Of a stretch of DNA of 64,000 nucleotides, positions 17,916 to 25,989 are shown in pieces; position 1 is the stretch's first letter; each line of letters opens with the position of its first letter. The position numbers and the translations under genes were made by a program. The DNA is from Poriferisodalis sp965208555 (GTDB lineage: Bacteria; Actinomycetota; Acidimicrobiia; Acidimicrobiales; Poriferisodalaceae), in contig NZ_OZ242342.1 in assembly GCF_965208555.1 (NCBI RefSeq), forward strand, positions 744,001 to 808,000, read 5' to 3'. The notes beneath the pieces are model-generated. The model was not told where the DNA came from. It did no database searches and worked only from the letters and a program-made list of their open reading frames with translations.

Positions 17916-19394
17916 ATGACAGACAGCCAGATCGATCCTCGCACCCCGGTCCTCGTCGGTGCAGGACAGTTCAAGCAGCGCCCTGAGGTTCCTGTCGAGG
18001 CGCTCGAACCGGTCGCGATGATGGCCGAGGCGCTGGCCGCGGCCGCGCACGACGCAGGCGCCCCGGGCTTGACCAGCCGGGCCACGCACACATGGGTCGT
18101 GAAGGGCGCCTGGCCGTACTCGGACCCAGCCGCGCTGCTCAACGAACGCTTCGGGGCCTCCGGCAAGACCGGCCTCTCCACCGACGGCGGCAACGTCCCG
18201 CAGTCCCTGGTGAACATGGCGTGCAGCCGCATTGCCGCCGGCGAGGCCGATGTCGTGCTGATCGCGGGGGCCGAAGGGATCTGGAGCCGCCGGCGCGCGC
18301 GCCGGGCAGACCAACGCATCCCCTACACGTCTCAGACCGACAAGGTGCCCGATGAAGTGCTGGGCGTCGACGTCGTGATGAACAACAAGGTCGAGGTCGA
18401 GCGGGGCCTGCGGGACCCCATCAACCTGTACCCGATGTTCGAGTCGGCCTTCAGAGCCTCACGCGGCGAGACCCACGACCAGCATCGCGACCGCGTTGCG
18501 GCGATGTGGGAGAAGTTCAACCGGGCCGCCGTCGCCAACCCGTACGCCTGGGTCCGCACGCCGATGACGGCAGAGGAGATCCGCGAACCGAGCCCGTCGA
18601 ACCGGTTCATCGGCTTTCCCTACACGAAGTGCATGAACTCCAACTGGGACCTCGACCTCGCTGCAGCGCTCATCGTGTGCTCCGCCGAGGCGGCCGCCTC
18701 GGCAGGTGTCCCACGTGATCGTTGGCTGTTCCCGCACGCGGGCACCGACGGGCGCGACACCGATTTCGTGTCCAATCGAGGCGACCTGCACAGCTCGCCT
18801 GCCATCCGTGTGGCCGGTCGCCGCGTCATGGAGCTAGCCGGTGTCGGCGTCGACGACATCGACTACGTCGACCTGTACTCGTGCTTCCCCTCGGCGGTAC
18901 AGATTTCGGCCACCGAGCTGGGCCTCGATCTCGACCGCGACCTGACACTGACCGGGGGCCTCACCTTCGCCGGTGGTCCGCTCAACAACTACGTCGGCCA
19001 TTCGATCGCCACGATGGCGGGCCAGCTCCGGGAAGAACCCGGCAGCGTCGGGCTGTGCTCGGCGAACGGCGGCTATCTCACCAAGCACGCTTTCGGCATC
19101 TACTCCACGACCCCGCCAGAGGGCGGGTTCCGCCATCAGAACTGCCAGGACGAGATCGACCAGTTCCCGTCCGTCGATCTCGATGCCGACTACACCGGCG
19201 ATGCCGCCATCGAGGCATACACCGTCATGCACGGCCGGGAGGCTCCCGAAGTGGCCCTGGCAGCGGTGCGAACGCCGAACGGGCGGCAGTGGGCCCGCAG
19301 CACTGACCCCGAACTCATGGTCGAGATGACGCAAACCGAGTTCATCGGCACCGACGTCGTGGTCCGCGACGCCTTCGAGTTCGCGCCGGTGTGA
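17916..19394 (+). CDS. Thiolase-like protein (acetyl-CoA acetyltransferase family)
   Basis: A thiolase-superfamily protein of 492 residues. It starts with the family-typical PRTPVLVGAGQFKQR and contains IAAGEADVVLIAGAEG, DDIDYVDLYSCFPSAVQ and LTFAGGPLNNYVGHSI. In place of the usual nucleophile region it shows GLSTDGGNVPQSLVNMACSRI, with no Cys at the standard DxxCxS position. This resembles the SCP2/thiolase-like group often annotated as acetyl-CoA acetyltransferase in actinobacteria, so classical thiolytic cleavage is uncertain. The ATG at 17916 matches the conserved start; upstream in-frame sequence is ignored. It is divergent from the J-protein across 158 bases. Confidence 0.8.
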   Translation: MTDSQIDPRTPVLVGAGQFKQRPEVPVEALEPVAMMAEALAAAAHDAGAPGLTSRATHTWVVKGAWPYSDPAALLNERFGASGKTGLSTDGGNVPQSLVNMACSRIAAGEADVVLIAGAEGIWSRRRARRADQRIPYTSQTDKVPDEVLGVDVVMNNKVEVERGLRDPINLYPMFESAFRASRGETHDQHRDRVAAMWEKFNRAAVANPYAWVRTPMTAEEIREPSPSNRFIGFPYTKCMNSNWDLDLAAALIVCSAEAAASAGVPRDRWLFPHAGTDGRDTDFVSNRGDLHSSPAIRVAGRRVMELAGVGVDDIDYVDLYSCFPSAVQISATELGLDLDRDLTLTGGLTFAGGPLNNYVGHSIATMAGQLREEPGSVGLCSANGGYLTKHAFGIYSTTPPEGGFRHQNCQDEIDQFPSVDLDADYTGDAAIEAYTVMHGREAPEVALAAVRTPNGRQWARSTDPELMVEMTQTEFIGTDVVVRDAFEFAPV

Positions 19395-19413
19395 CCTGCG
19401 GCTGTTCCGGCGG

Positions 19414-19447
19414 TTGTCCACAGGGACTCTCCGCCACTTGTGGACAG
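19414..19447. promoter_or_regulatory. Inverted pair of DnaA-box-like 9-mers upstream of ppk1
   Basis: TTGTCCACA occurs at 19414-19422, and its near inverse TGTGGACAG (reverse complement CTGTCCACA) at 19439-19447. The inner 8 bases form a perfect inverted repeat with a 16-base spacer. TTGTCCACA is the usual high-GC actinobacterial form of the DnaA box. The pair lies in the 136-base gap before ppk1 and overlaps a possible -35. It could be a DnaA-responsive operator or simply an operator or hairpin for another factor. There is no dnaA/dnaN neighbourhood, so it is not called an origin. Confidence 0.4.
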
Positions 19448-19467
19448 CGATGCCGATTGCGTACTCT
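19438..19467 (+). promoter_or_regulatory. Candidate ppk1 promoter
   Basis: TTGTGG (19438-19443) and TACTCT (19462-19467) are 18 bases apart and resemble a housekeeping sigma -35/-10 pair, 64 bases before the ppk1 ATG. The -35 overlaps the second DnaA-box-like site, so a protein bound there could repress transcription. This is pattern matching only; a 2/6 mismatch in each hexamer makes it tentative. Confidence 0.3.
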
Positions 19468-19530
19468 CACGAGCGCAGGGTGCTTCGCCCCACGGCGCCT
19501 TGCGCCAACCGCACAGGGGCTTGAGCCGTC

Positions 19531-21633
19531 ATGTCCGCCGCCAACGGGGCCCGATCACCCAAGCGCTACCTCAACCGAGAACTGTCTTGGCTGGACTTCA
19601 ATCATCGTGTCCTGGCGCTTGCACATGATCGGGAACTGCCGCTCCTCGAGCGCATCAAGTTCGTCGCCATCCACGCGTCGAACCTCGACGAGTTCTTCCA
19701 GGTGCGGGTGCCCACGGTGCTCGATTCCATCGAGGCCGGGGTGCGCCAAGCCGGCGCTGACGGCCTGACCCCACGGGCGCAGCTCGAGGCGATCCGGGCG
19801 GCAGCGGCCCAGCAGCTCCACGACGCTTCATCGCTGTTCGAAGAGGAACTGCGGCCGGCGCTGGCCGCCGAGGGAATCTGCTTCGTGGAGCCTGACGATC
19901 TCGATGCCACCGGCCGCGCCTGGGTAGCTGAGCTCTTCAGCGAGCAGGTCTTTCCGGTGCTGACCCCGCTTGCCGTTGATCCGGCTCATCCCTTTCCGTA
20001 CATCTCGGACCTGTCGCTGAACCTCGCCGTGTTCGTCGAGCATTCCCGCAGCGGGCCGTCGTTCGCACGTGTGAAAGTGCCGCCGATCCTGCCGCGCTTT
20101 TTGGCCCTGCCTGACGAGAACCGCTTCATCACACTTGAATCGGTCATTGCCGGACACTTGGGCGATTTGTTCCCGGGCGTGAAACTGCTCAGCCACAGCA
20201 CGTTCCGGGTCACCCGCGATGCGGATCTCGACATCGACGACACCGAGACCGACGACCTGCTCAAGCACATGGAGCTCGAGCTGCGCCAGCGGCGCTTCGG
20301 CGGCGCCGTACGCCTGGAGGCTGCGCCCGACCTGGGCAGCGATGCGCTGGACATGCTGACCCGCGAGCTGAAGCTGACCCACGACGACGTCTACACCTCG
20401 AAGGGACTGCTCGGCCTGTCGGACCTGTTCGAGCTGTACGACATCGACCGCGACGATCTCAAGACGCCGCCCCACAACCCGAGGACGCCGCTGCCGCTGC
20501 GCGCGACTACCGAAGCCAGTGCGCTGCTGGCCGGCGGCACCGGAGGCCAGCGCACAACCGCGGAGGAATCCGAGACGGGCGTCGACGTCTTCGATGTCCT
20601 CAGGCGGCAGGACATCCTGGTGCATCTGCCCTACGAGTCGTTCACGACCAGTCTCGACGCGTTCATCCGCCAGGCCGCCGACGACCCCGATGTGCTCGCC
20701 ATCAAGCTGACGATGTACCGGACCTCAGAGCGGACTCGCCTCGTCAACTCGCTCATACGGGCTGCGGAGCGCGGCAAGCAGGTGGTCGTCGTGGTCGAGC
20801 TGAAAGCACGCTTCGATGAGCACGCCAACATCGAATGGGCGCGGCTGCTTGAGCGCGCCGGCGTGCATGTCGCCTACGGCGTCGTGGGTCTGAAGACCCA
20901 CTGCAAGCTGGCCATGGTGGTGCGGCGTGAGTCCCGGGGCATCGCGCATTACTGCTTCGTCGGCACCGGCAACTTCAACGCCGACACCGCCCGCATCTAC
21001 GAGGACTTCGGACTGCTCACCGCGGACAGGGATTTCGCAGCCGACGTGGCTGCACTGTTCAACTCGCTCACCGGCTACAGCCGCAAGACCGACTACCGCA
21101 AGCTGGCCGTCGCACCGCACTCTCTCGGCCAATCCCTGGTCAAGCACATCGCAGCCGAAGCCGCCGAACCCGACGGCCACATCTTCATGAAGATGAACGC
21201 CATCGTCGACAACGAGGTGATCGACGCGCTCTACGAGGCATCGCAACAGGGCTGCCGCATCGACCTGGTGGTGCGCGGCATCTGCTGCCTGGTGCCGGGC
21301 GTCGAGGGCATGAGCGAGAGCATCTCGGTGCGCAGCATCGTGGGCCGCTTCTTGGAGCACAGCCGGGTGTACAGGTTCGGGAACCCGGACCGGGGCTACA
21401 CGATTTTGCTGGGCTCGGCGGACGCCATGCCGCGGAACCTGCGCTACCGCGTCGAGGCGCTGGCGCCCGTGGAGGCACCTGCGCTCGTGACCGAGCTCAG
21501 CGAGCTCACCGACATGTACCTCGACGACGGCATCGCACGCTGGGAGCTCGGCAGCGACGGCGAATGGACCAAGCACTGCGGTGCCGATCTCCACCAGCTG
21601 ATGCTGGCCCTCCACGCCGACCGCCGCCGCTAG
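19531..21633 (+). CDS. ppk1: Polyphosphate kinase 1
   Basis: PPK1 reversibly transfers the gamma phosphate of ATP to inorganic polyphosphate. The 700-residue length is standard. The protein opens with the conserved NRELSWLDFNHRVLALAHD, followed by NLDEFFQVRV. The autophosphorylated His is His457 in GLKTHCKLAMVVRR, followed by HYCFVGTGNFNADTARIYEDFGLL. A low-similarity stretch around residues 320-350 (LPLRATTEASALLAGGTGGQ) looks like a surface insertion before the YESF segment. No ppx or phoU gene is adjacent; leuA follows after its leader. It is cytosolic or membrane-associated, and the gene is probably monocistronic with its own promoter. Confidence 0.96.
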   Translation: MSAANGARSPKRYLNRELSWLDFNHRVLALAHDRELPLLERIKFVAIHASNLDEFFQVRVPTVLDSIEAGVRQAGADGLTPRAQLEAIRAAAAQQLHDASSLFEEELRPALAAEGICFVEPDDLDATGRAWVAELFSEQVFPVLTPLAVDPAHPFPYISDLSLNLAVFVEHSRSGPSFARVKVPPILPRFLALPDENRFITLESVIAGHLGDLFPGVKLLSHSTFRVTRDADLDIDDTETDDLLKHMELELRQRRFGGAVRLEAAPDLGSDALDMLTRELKLTHDDVYTSKGLLGLSDLFELYDIDRDDLKTPPHNPRTPLPLRATTEASALLAGGTGGQRTTAEESETGVDVFDVLRRQDILVHLPYESFTTSLDAFIRQAADDPDVLAIKLTMYRTSERTRLVNSLIRAAERGKQVVVVVELKARFDEHANIEWARLLERAGVHVAYGVVGLKTHCKLAMVVRRESRGIAHYCFVGTGNFNADTARIYEDFGLLTADRDFAADVAALFNSLTGYSRKTDYRKLAVAPHSLGQSLVKHIAAEAAEPDGHIFMKMNAIVDNEVIDALYEASQQGCRIDLVVRGICCLVPGVEGMSESISVRSIVGRFLEHSRVYRFGNPDRGYTILLGSADAMPRNLRYRVEALAPVEAPALVTELSELTDMYLDDGIARWELGSDGEWTKHCGADLHQLMLALHADRRR

Positions 21634-21640
21634 CCGTCAC

Positions 21641-21649
21641 TGGTAGCAT
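21641..21649 (+). promoter_or_regulatory. Extended -10 promoter for the leuA leader transcript
   Basis: TGG followed by TAGCAT (21644-21649) fits an extended -10 (TGn-TANNNT). No convincing -35 is present, as is common for extended -10 promoters. Counting seven bases on puts the transcription start at about 21656-21657, exactly at the GTG of the leader peptide. Transcription would therefore begin at the leader start codon. Placement is inferred from the motif and from the leader below. Confidence 0.45.
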
Positions 21650-21656
21650 GTTCTGC

Positions 21657-21719
21657 GTGATTCGCGTCTCGACTCACACCGCACCGCATTCCGCTACCGG
21701 ACTGCTCCTTCTTACCTAG
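21657..21719 (+). CDS. leuL: Leucine leader peptide (leuL) of the leuA attenuator
   Basis: A 20-codon open frame begins with GTG at 21657 and ends ...ATGLLLLT before TAG at 21717. It carries four consecutive leucine codons (CTG CTC CTT CTT, 21702-21713). An in-frame ATG at 21648 would add three codons. Neither start has a Shine-Dalgarno sequence. Because the promoter predicts transcription starting at the GTG, this is probably a leaderless mRNA. When Leu-tRNA is scarce, a ribosome would stall on the Leu run and cover the first half of the hairpin that begins one base after the stop codon. Leucine attenuation of leuA is known in actinobacteria. Confidence 0.78.
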   Translation: MIRVSTHTAPHSATGLLLLT

Positions 21720-21742
21720 GCGAGGACCGCACAGGTCCTCGC
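21720..21742 (+). promoter_or_regulatory. Protector hairpin of the leuA attenuator
   Basis: GCGAGGACC (21720-21728) and GGTCCTCGC (21734-21742) form a perfect 9-bp stem with a 5-base loop right after the leader stop codon. If its left arm is covered by a stalled ribosome, the right arm (21736-21744) can pair with 21761-21769 (CCTCGCCC with GGGCCAGG, one mismatch). That would block the terminator's right arm, so the two states exclude each other. Confidence 0.75.
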
Positions 21743-21744
21743 CC

Positions 21745-21777
21745 AACCTCCTGCGCCTCCGGGCCAGGGGGTTTTTT
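21745..21777 (+). terminator. Rho-independent attenuator terminator before leuA
   Basis: AACCTCCTG (21745-21753) pairs with CAGGGGGTT (21765-21773), a 9-bp GC-rich stem with one G-U pair, followed by a run of six T (21772-21777). It lies between the leader peptide and leuA, with leuA starting 69 bases further on, so it terminates leader transcription when leucine is plentiful. It is the clearest intrinsic terminator in the window. Confidence 0.85.
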
Positions 21778-21845
21778 CGTGACCCGAACCCGACCGATCT
21801 GATTCACCAGAACCCGAACGACCGCCCCAACCGCAGGAGATTCCC

Positions 21846-23573
21846 ATGGCAGACGTCAAGCGCATCAGCGCCCAGCAGCCGAGCTCGATGCCGTTCCACC
21901 TCTATGGCACCTATGCATATCCCGCGCATCTGCCGGACCGCACCTGGCCCGACAAGATCATCGCCGAGGCACCGCTGTGGTGCTCGGTGGACCTGCGCGA
22001 CGGCAACCAGGCCCTGATCGACCCGATGGATGTCCCCCGCAAGCGCCAGATGTTCGAGGTGCTCGTCGAGATGGGGTTCAAGGAGATCGAGGTGGGGTTC
22101 CCGTCAGCCTCCGCACCCGACTTCGAGTTCTGCCGCATGCTCGTCGAGGAAAACCTGGTGCCCGACGACGTCTGGATCCAGGTGCTCACCCAGAGCCGGC
22201 CCGAGCTGATCGAGCGCACCTATGAATCGATCGCCGGAGCCAAGAAGGCAATCGTGCACCTGTACAACCCGACCTCGGAGCTGCAGCGCAGGGTGGTGTA
22301 CCGGCTGGACACTGAGGGCATCTCCGACATCGCCATCTCGGGCACACGGCTGTGCAAGGAGCTGGCGCAACAGCACGAGGGCGGCGAGATTCGCTTCGAG
22401 TACTCGCCTGAGTCGTTCACGGGCACCGAGATCGACTACGCGCTCGAGGTGTGCAATGCGGTCAGCGCCGAGTGGGGCGCCACCGCCGAGGACCCGATCA
22501 TCTTGAACCTGCCGGCCACCGTCGAGATGGCGACCCCGAACACCTACGGCGACCTCATCGAGTACTTCCACCGAAACGTAGACAACCGCGATGCTGTCGT
22601 GCTGTCGCTGCACCCCCACAACGACCGCGGCTGCGGCGTGGCGGCCGCAGAGTTCGGCGTGATGGCAGGAGCAGACCGGGTCGAGGGCACGCTGTTCGGC
22701 AACGGCGAGCGCACCGGCAATGTCGACATCATCACGCTGGCGATGAACCTGTTCAGCCAGGGCGTCGACCCCGAGCTGGACATCAGCCACATCGACCACC
22801 TGCGCCGCATCGCCGAGTACTGCAACCAGCTCCCGGTGCATCCGCGCCACCCCTACGGCGGCGACCTGGTGTACACGGCATTCAGCGGCAGCCACCAGGA
22901 CGCCATCAAGAAGGGCTTCGAAGCGCTGGCGGACGACTACGACTTCTGGGAGGTGCCCTACCTGCCGATCGATCCAGCGCATGTGGGACGCACCTATCAG
23001 GACGTGATCCGCGTGAACAGCCAGTCGGGCAAGGGTGGCGTGGCCTACGTGATGAAGAACAGCTTCGGCCTCGACCTGCCGCGGCGGCTGCAGATCGAGT
23101 TCAGCAGCGTCATCCAGGCGATCACCGACGAGGGCGGCGAGATTTTGCCGGAGGCCATCAAGAAGACCTTCGACGAGACCTACCTGCATGCCGAATCGCC
23201 GTACACCTACCTCGGCCACCGCAGCTACTTCGACTCCGAGTCGTCCGACGAGTCCGAGGTGGAAGCGACCATCAAGGGGCCCGACGGAGAGGTGCGGGCG
23301 AAGGGGCGCGGCAACGGCCCGCTCTCTGCGTTCAAGACCGCACTGGCCGACGCGCTCGGCATCGAGGTCAGCCTGGTCGACTACCACGAGCACGCCGTGG
23401 GGGCAGGCGCAGACGCCACCGCCGCGGCGTACGTGGAGATCGAGACCCCGTCGCGAGACGTGTACTGGGGCGCCGCGCTGCACCCGAACATCGTCACGGC
23501 CAGCTTCCGAGCGCTGCTGTCAGCCATCAACCGCTCGCACCCTGAGCCCGATTCCGGGGTGCTCGCGCGCTGA
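21846..23573 (+). CDS. leuA: 2-isopropylmalate synthase
   Basis: This is the first committed enzyme of leucine synthesis; it condenses acetyl-CoA with 2-oxoisovalerate. At 575 residues it is the long LeuA form (LeuA type 2 of actinobacteria and enterobacterial plasmids) with a TIM barrel and a C-terminal LeuA_dimer regulatory domain that binds leucine. Visible are WCSVDLRDGNQAL (catalytic Arg-Asp), HPHNDRGCGVAAAEFG (metal His pair) and GNGERTGNVD. The regulatory domain begins at about residue 440. CAGGAGA lies upstream of the ATG. Expression is controlled by the leader peptide and attenuator at 21657-21777. No leuB/C/D genes are seen in the window. Confidence 0.97.
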   Translation: MADVKRISAQQPSSMPFHLYGTYAYPAHLPDRTWPDKIIAEAPLWCSVDLRDGNQALIDPMDVPRKRQMFEVLVEMGFKEIEVGFPSASAPDFEFCRMLVEENLVPDDVWIQVLTQSRPELIERTYESIAGAKKAIVHLYNPTSELQRRVVYRLDTEGISDIAISGTRLCKELAQQHEGGEIRFEYSPESFTGTEIDYALEVCNAVSAEWGATAEDPIILNLPATVEMATPNTYGDLIEYFHRNVDNRDAVVLSLHPHNDRGCGVAAAEFGVMAGADRVEGTLFGNGERTGNVDIITLAMNLFSQGVDPELDISHIDHLRRIAEYCNQLPVHPRHPYGGDLVYTAFSGSHQDAIKKGFEALADDYDFWEVPYLPIDPAHVGRTYQDVIRVNSQSGKGGVAYVMKNSFGLDLPRRLQIEFSSVIQAITDEGGEILPEAIKKTFDETYLHAESPYTYLGHRSYFDSESSDESEVEATIKGPDGEVRAKGRGNGPLSAFKTALADALGIEVSLVDYHEHAVGAGADATAAAYVEIETPSRDVYWGAALHPNIVTASFRALLSAINRSHPEPDSGVLAR

Positions 23574-24340
23574 GCCCACTCGCCAGCTTTGCCGGCGGCG
23601 CCCTGTTCGGCAGTCGCCTCGGTGATCAACCGGCCGATGTGCTGGCCCTGCACGGCTGGGGCCGCAGCCACGCCGACTTCGACACGGCCCTGGCCGATCT
23701 CGTCCAATCACGTGCGGACATCGGTGCTGTCGCCCTCGACCTGCCGGGTTTCGGTGCCAGCCCTGCGCCGCCGGCCGCGGGCGGCGCTGCTGCGTATGCC
23801 GATCTGATCGAACCGGTGCTCGACGACTGCGCGGCCCGCGTGGTCGTGGTGGGCCACAGCTTCGGCGGACGGATTGCTGTCGAGCTCGCAGTTCGCCGGC
23901 CCGAACGCGTCGCGTCGCTGGTGCTGTGCGGCGTGCCGCTGCTGCGCCGCGCAGACCGCCCGGCAACGAAGCCGGCGCTGCGGTATCGATTCGCCCGCGG
24001 GCTGCACCGCCGCGGCCTGCTCGGCGAGGCCGCTATGGAGGGCATGCGGCAGCGATTCGGCAGCGCCGACTACCGGAACGCCTCCGGCGTGATGCGCGAC
24101 GTGCTCGTTGCCGCCGTGAACGAGACCTACGAAACGCAGCTCGACGCCATCTCCCAGCCAGTGGAGTTGCTGTGGGGCCGCAATGATGATGAAGTGCCAC
24201 CCGAGGTCGCCGAACGAGCAGCGAGGATGCTGGCAGTCGCACGTCTGACGGTGCTCGATGGTGCCGATCACTTCGTGCCGACCGAGGCACCAGCGGCCCT
24301 GTCTGCGGCAATCAATCGTCGGTGTGAGTCGCTCGCATGA
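23570..24340 (+). CDS. Alpha/beta hydrolase after leuA (start uncertain)
   Basis: A small serine alpha/beta-hydrolase with HGWGRSH (oxyanion), GHSFGG (Ser nucleophile) and a late His in DGADHFVPTEAP. The first ATG/GTG in frame (GTG at 23639) would start four residues before HGWG and delete the first beta strands. In-frame sequence before it reads ASFAGGALFGSRLGD..., typical of this family. I therefore propose a CTG start at 23570 overlapping the leuA stop (CTGA), giving 256 residues. With GTG it would be 233. The stop overlaps the next gene's ATG (ATGA). The operon position after leuA and before a MurF-like gene hints at a cell-envelope role, but the substrate is unknown. Confidence 0.7.
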   Translation: MSPLASFAGGALFGSRLGDQPADVLALHGWGRSHADFDTALADLVQSRADIGAVALDLPGFGASPAPPAAGGAAAYADLIEPVLDDCAARVVVVGHSFGGRIAVELAVRRPERVASLVLCGVPLLRRADRPATKPALRYRFARGLHRRGLLGEAAMEGMRQRFGSADYRNASGVMRDVLVAAVNETYETQLDAISQPVELLWGRNDDEVPPEVAERAARMLAVARLTVLDGADHFVPTEAPAALSAAINRRCESLA

Positions 24341-25968
24341 ACCAGATACTGCTCTGGACGTCGGTGGTCGCCGGCATGATCTCGGCCAGCCGCTGGCTGC
24401 GAGTCGCCCAGCGTGAGCACTACGGCGTGGGGCGAACGTCGCGTTTCGCCCGGCGCTGGTGGCTGCTCGACAGGAACAACCGTGTGCTGGCGCTCGCCGC
24501 GGCCGTGGGCGTGGTGCTGAGTGGCACGTTCTGGTGGGCACCGGCGATCACCGCGGCCGCCGTCGCCGTCGGACCCCAGGGCCTCGACATTCGCGGGCGG
24601 TCCAGCCCGCTGGCATGGACACGCCGGCTCTTCACGGTCGCCACAACGCTGACGTTGCTGTGGGCGGTGCTGGTGGGCATCGGTCTGCTGGTGGGGCTGG
24701 CCGAACCGGTGGTGGCGGTGCTGCTGTTCGGCATGCCGCTGTGGGTTGACGTCTCGATGGCAATCCTGACACCGCTGGAAGCCGTGCTGTCTCGCCGCTG
24801 GGTGCATCGCGCCCAGCAGCGCCTCGACGACGTCGATCCGGTGCGGGTGGCGGTGACCGGCTCCTACGGCAAGACCACCATCAAGGGCTACCTCCGCCAG
24901 TTGGTCGAGGGGTCCCGAGCGGTGGTGGCGACGCCGGCCAGCTTCAACAACACCGCGGGCGTGTGCCGCAGCGTCAACGAGCACTTGGTGCCCGGCACCG
25001 AGGTGTTCGTCGCCGAGATGGGCACCTTCGCTGTCGGGGAGATTGCCGCCATGACCCGCTGGGTGCGCCCCTCGGTGTCGATACTGGCCTCCATCGGCCC
25101 GGTCCATCTCGAGCGATTCGGCAGCCTCGACCGCATCGTGGCTGCAAAGGCCGAGATCTTCGCAACGAGTCGCACGGCGATTCTCAACGTCGACGCGTAC
25201 GGACTGAGGGCCGAAGCCGACCGGTTGACTGCTTCTGGATTGCGGGTCATCAGGTGCTCGACGCAAGATCCCGGTGCCGATGTGACCGTGCTGCCAGTCA
25301 ATGCGTCTGTGGATGCGCCAGCCAGCGCATTCGTGAACGAGGCCGCCGTGACGCGTCGCATCACGCTGTTCGGCCGGGAGATCGCCGTCGGACCGCTCGG
25401 CGGCGCTGCGCCGGCGAATGTGGCGTGCGCCGTGGCTGCGGCGTCGGTGCTGGGAGTCTCCGATGCCGACATCGCCAGCCGCCTCGGCGACCTGCCGACG
25501 CCCGAACACCGCCGCACCGCCGGGCGCAGCCCCGGGGGCGTCATGGTCATCGACGACACCTACAACTCCAACCCGGCAGGCGCGCGCGCTGCGCTGTCGA
25601 TGCTGGCGAACACCGAGGCCGGCCGGCGCGTGGTGGCCACGCCGGGCATGGTCGAACTGGGCCGCAGCCAGGCGCACGAGAACCGCCAGCTCGGCGAGCA
25701 CGCCGCGCAGATTGCCGACGACGTGATCATCGTGGGTCGCACCAATCGCAGAGCCCTGCTGGGCGGCGCCGCCGGCTGGGACGATGCCACGGCACGTCGC
25801 GCGACCCGGGGCCGCAACGCGCGCAACCTCATCCACGACCGCACCGGCGACCGTGCCACCGTCCGCCTCATGCCGACACGCGACGACGCAGTGCAGTGGG
25901 TGCGGTCGAACCTGAAGGACGGAGACGCCGTCCTCTACGAGAACGATCTCCCCGATCACTACCCCTGA
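24337..25968 (+). CDS. Membrane-anchored MurF-like Mur ligase
   Basis: This 543-residue protein has an N-terminal membrane part with about four hydrophobic segments (residues 1-17, 50-78, 101-122, 123-145) and then a Mur-ligase region. The ATP loop GSYGKTT is at 175-181, followed by ATPASFNNTAGV and VAEMGTFAVGEI. The central and C-terminal ligase domains include VMVIDDTYNSNPAGARAAL, the MurF-like substrate-adenine motif. Canonical MurF is soluble and adds D-Ala-D-Ala to UDP-MurNAc-tripeptide. This one is membrane-anchored and sits directly before a D-Ala-D-Ala-ligase-like gene, so it may ligate a peptide or D-amino acid onto a membrane-linked acceptor. The start overlaps the preceding gene by ATGA. 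Confidence 0.82.
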   Translation: MNQILLWTSVVAGMISASRWLRVAQREHYGVGRTSRFARRWWLLDRNNRVLALAAAVGVVLSGTFWWAPAITAAAVAVGPQGLDIRGRSSPLAWTRRLFTVATTLTLLWAVLVGIGLLVGLAEPVVAVLLFGMPLWVDVSMAILTPLEAVLSRRWVHRAQQRLDDVDPVRVAVTGSYGKTTIKGYLRQLVEGSRAVVATPASFNNTAGVCRSVNEHLVPGTEVFVAEMGTFAVGEIAAMTRWVRPSVSILASIGPVHLERFGSLDRIVAAKAEIFATSRTAILNVDAYGLRAEADRLTASGLRVIRCSTQDPGADVTVLPVNASVDAPASAFVNEAAVTRRITLFGREIAVGPLGGAAPANVACAVAAASVLGVSDADIASRLGDLPTPEHRRTAGRSPGGVMVIDDTYNSNPAGARAALSMLANTEAGRRVVATPGMVELGRSQAHENRQLGEHAAQIADDVIIVGRTNRRALLGGAAGWDDATARRATRGRNARNLIHDRTGDRATVRLMPTRDDAVQWVRSNLKDGDAVLYENDLPDHYP

Positions 25969-25989
25969 TCGCTTCCCCGCCATGAGAAC

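Noticed and set aside
19414..19447. Replication origin based on two DnaA boxes
   Set aside because: Only two boxes, no AT-rich unwinding region and no dnaA/dnaN/parAB neighbourhood. Kept only as a possible operator.
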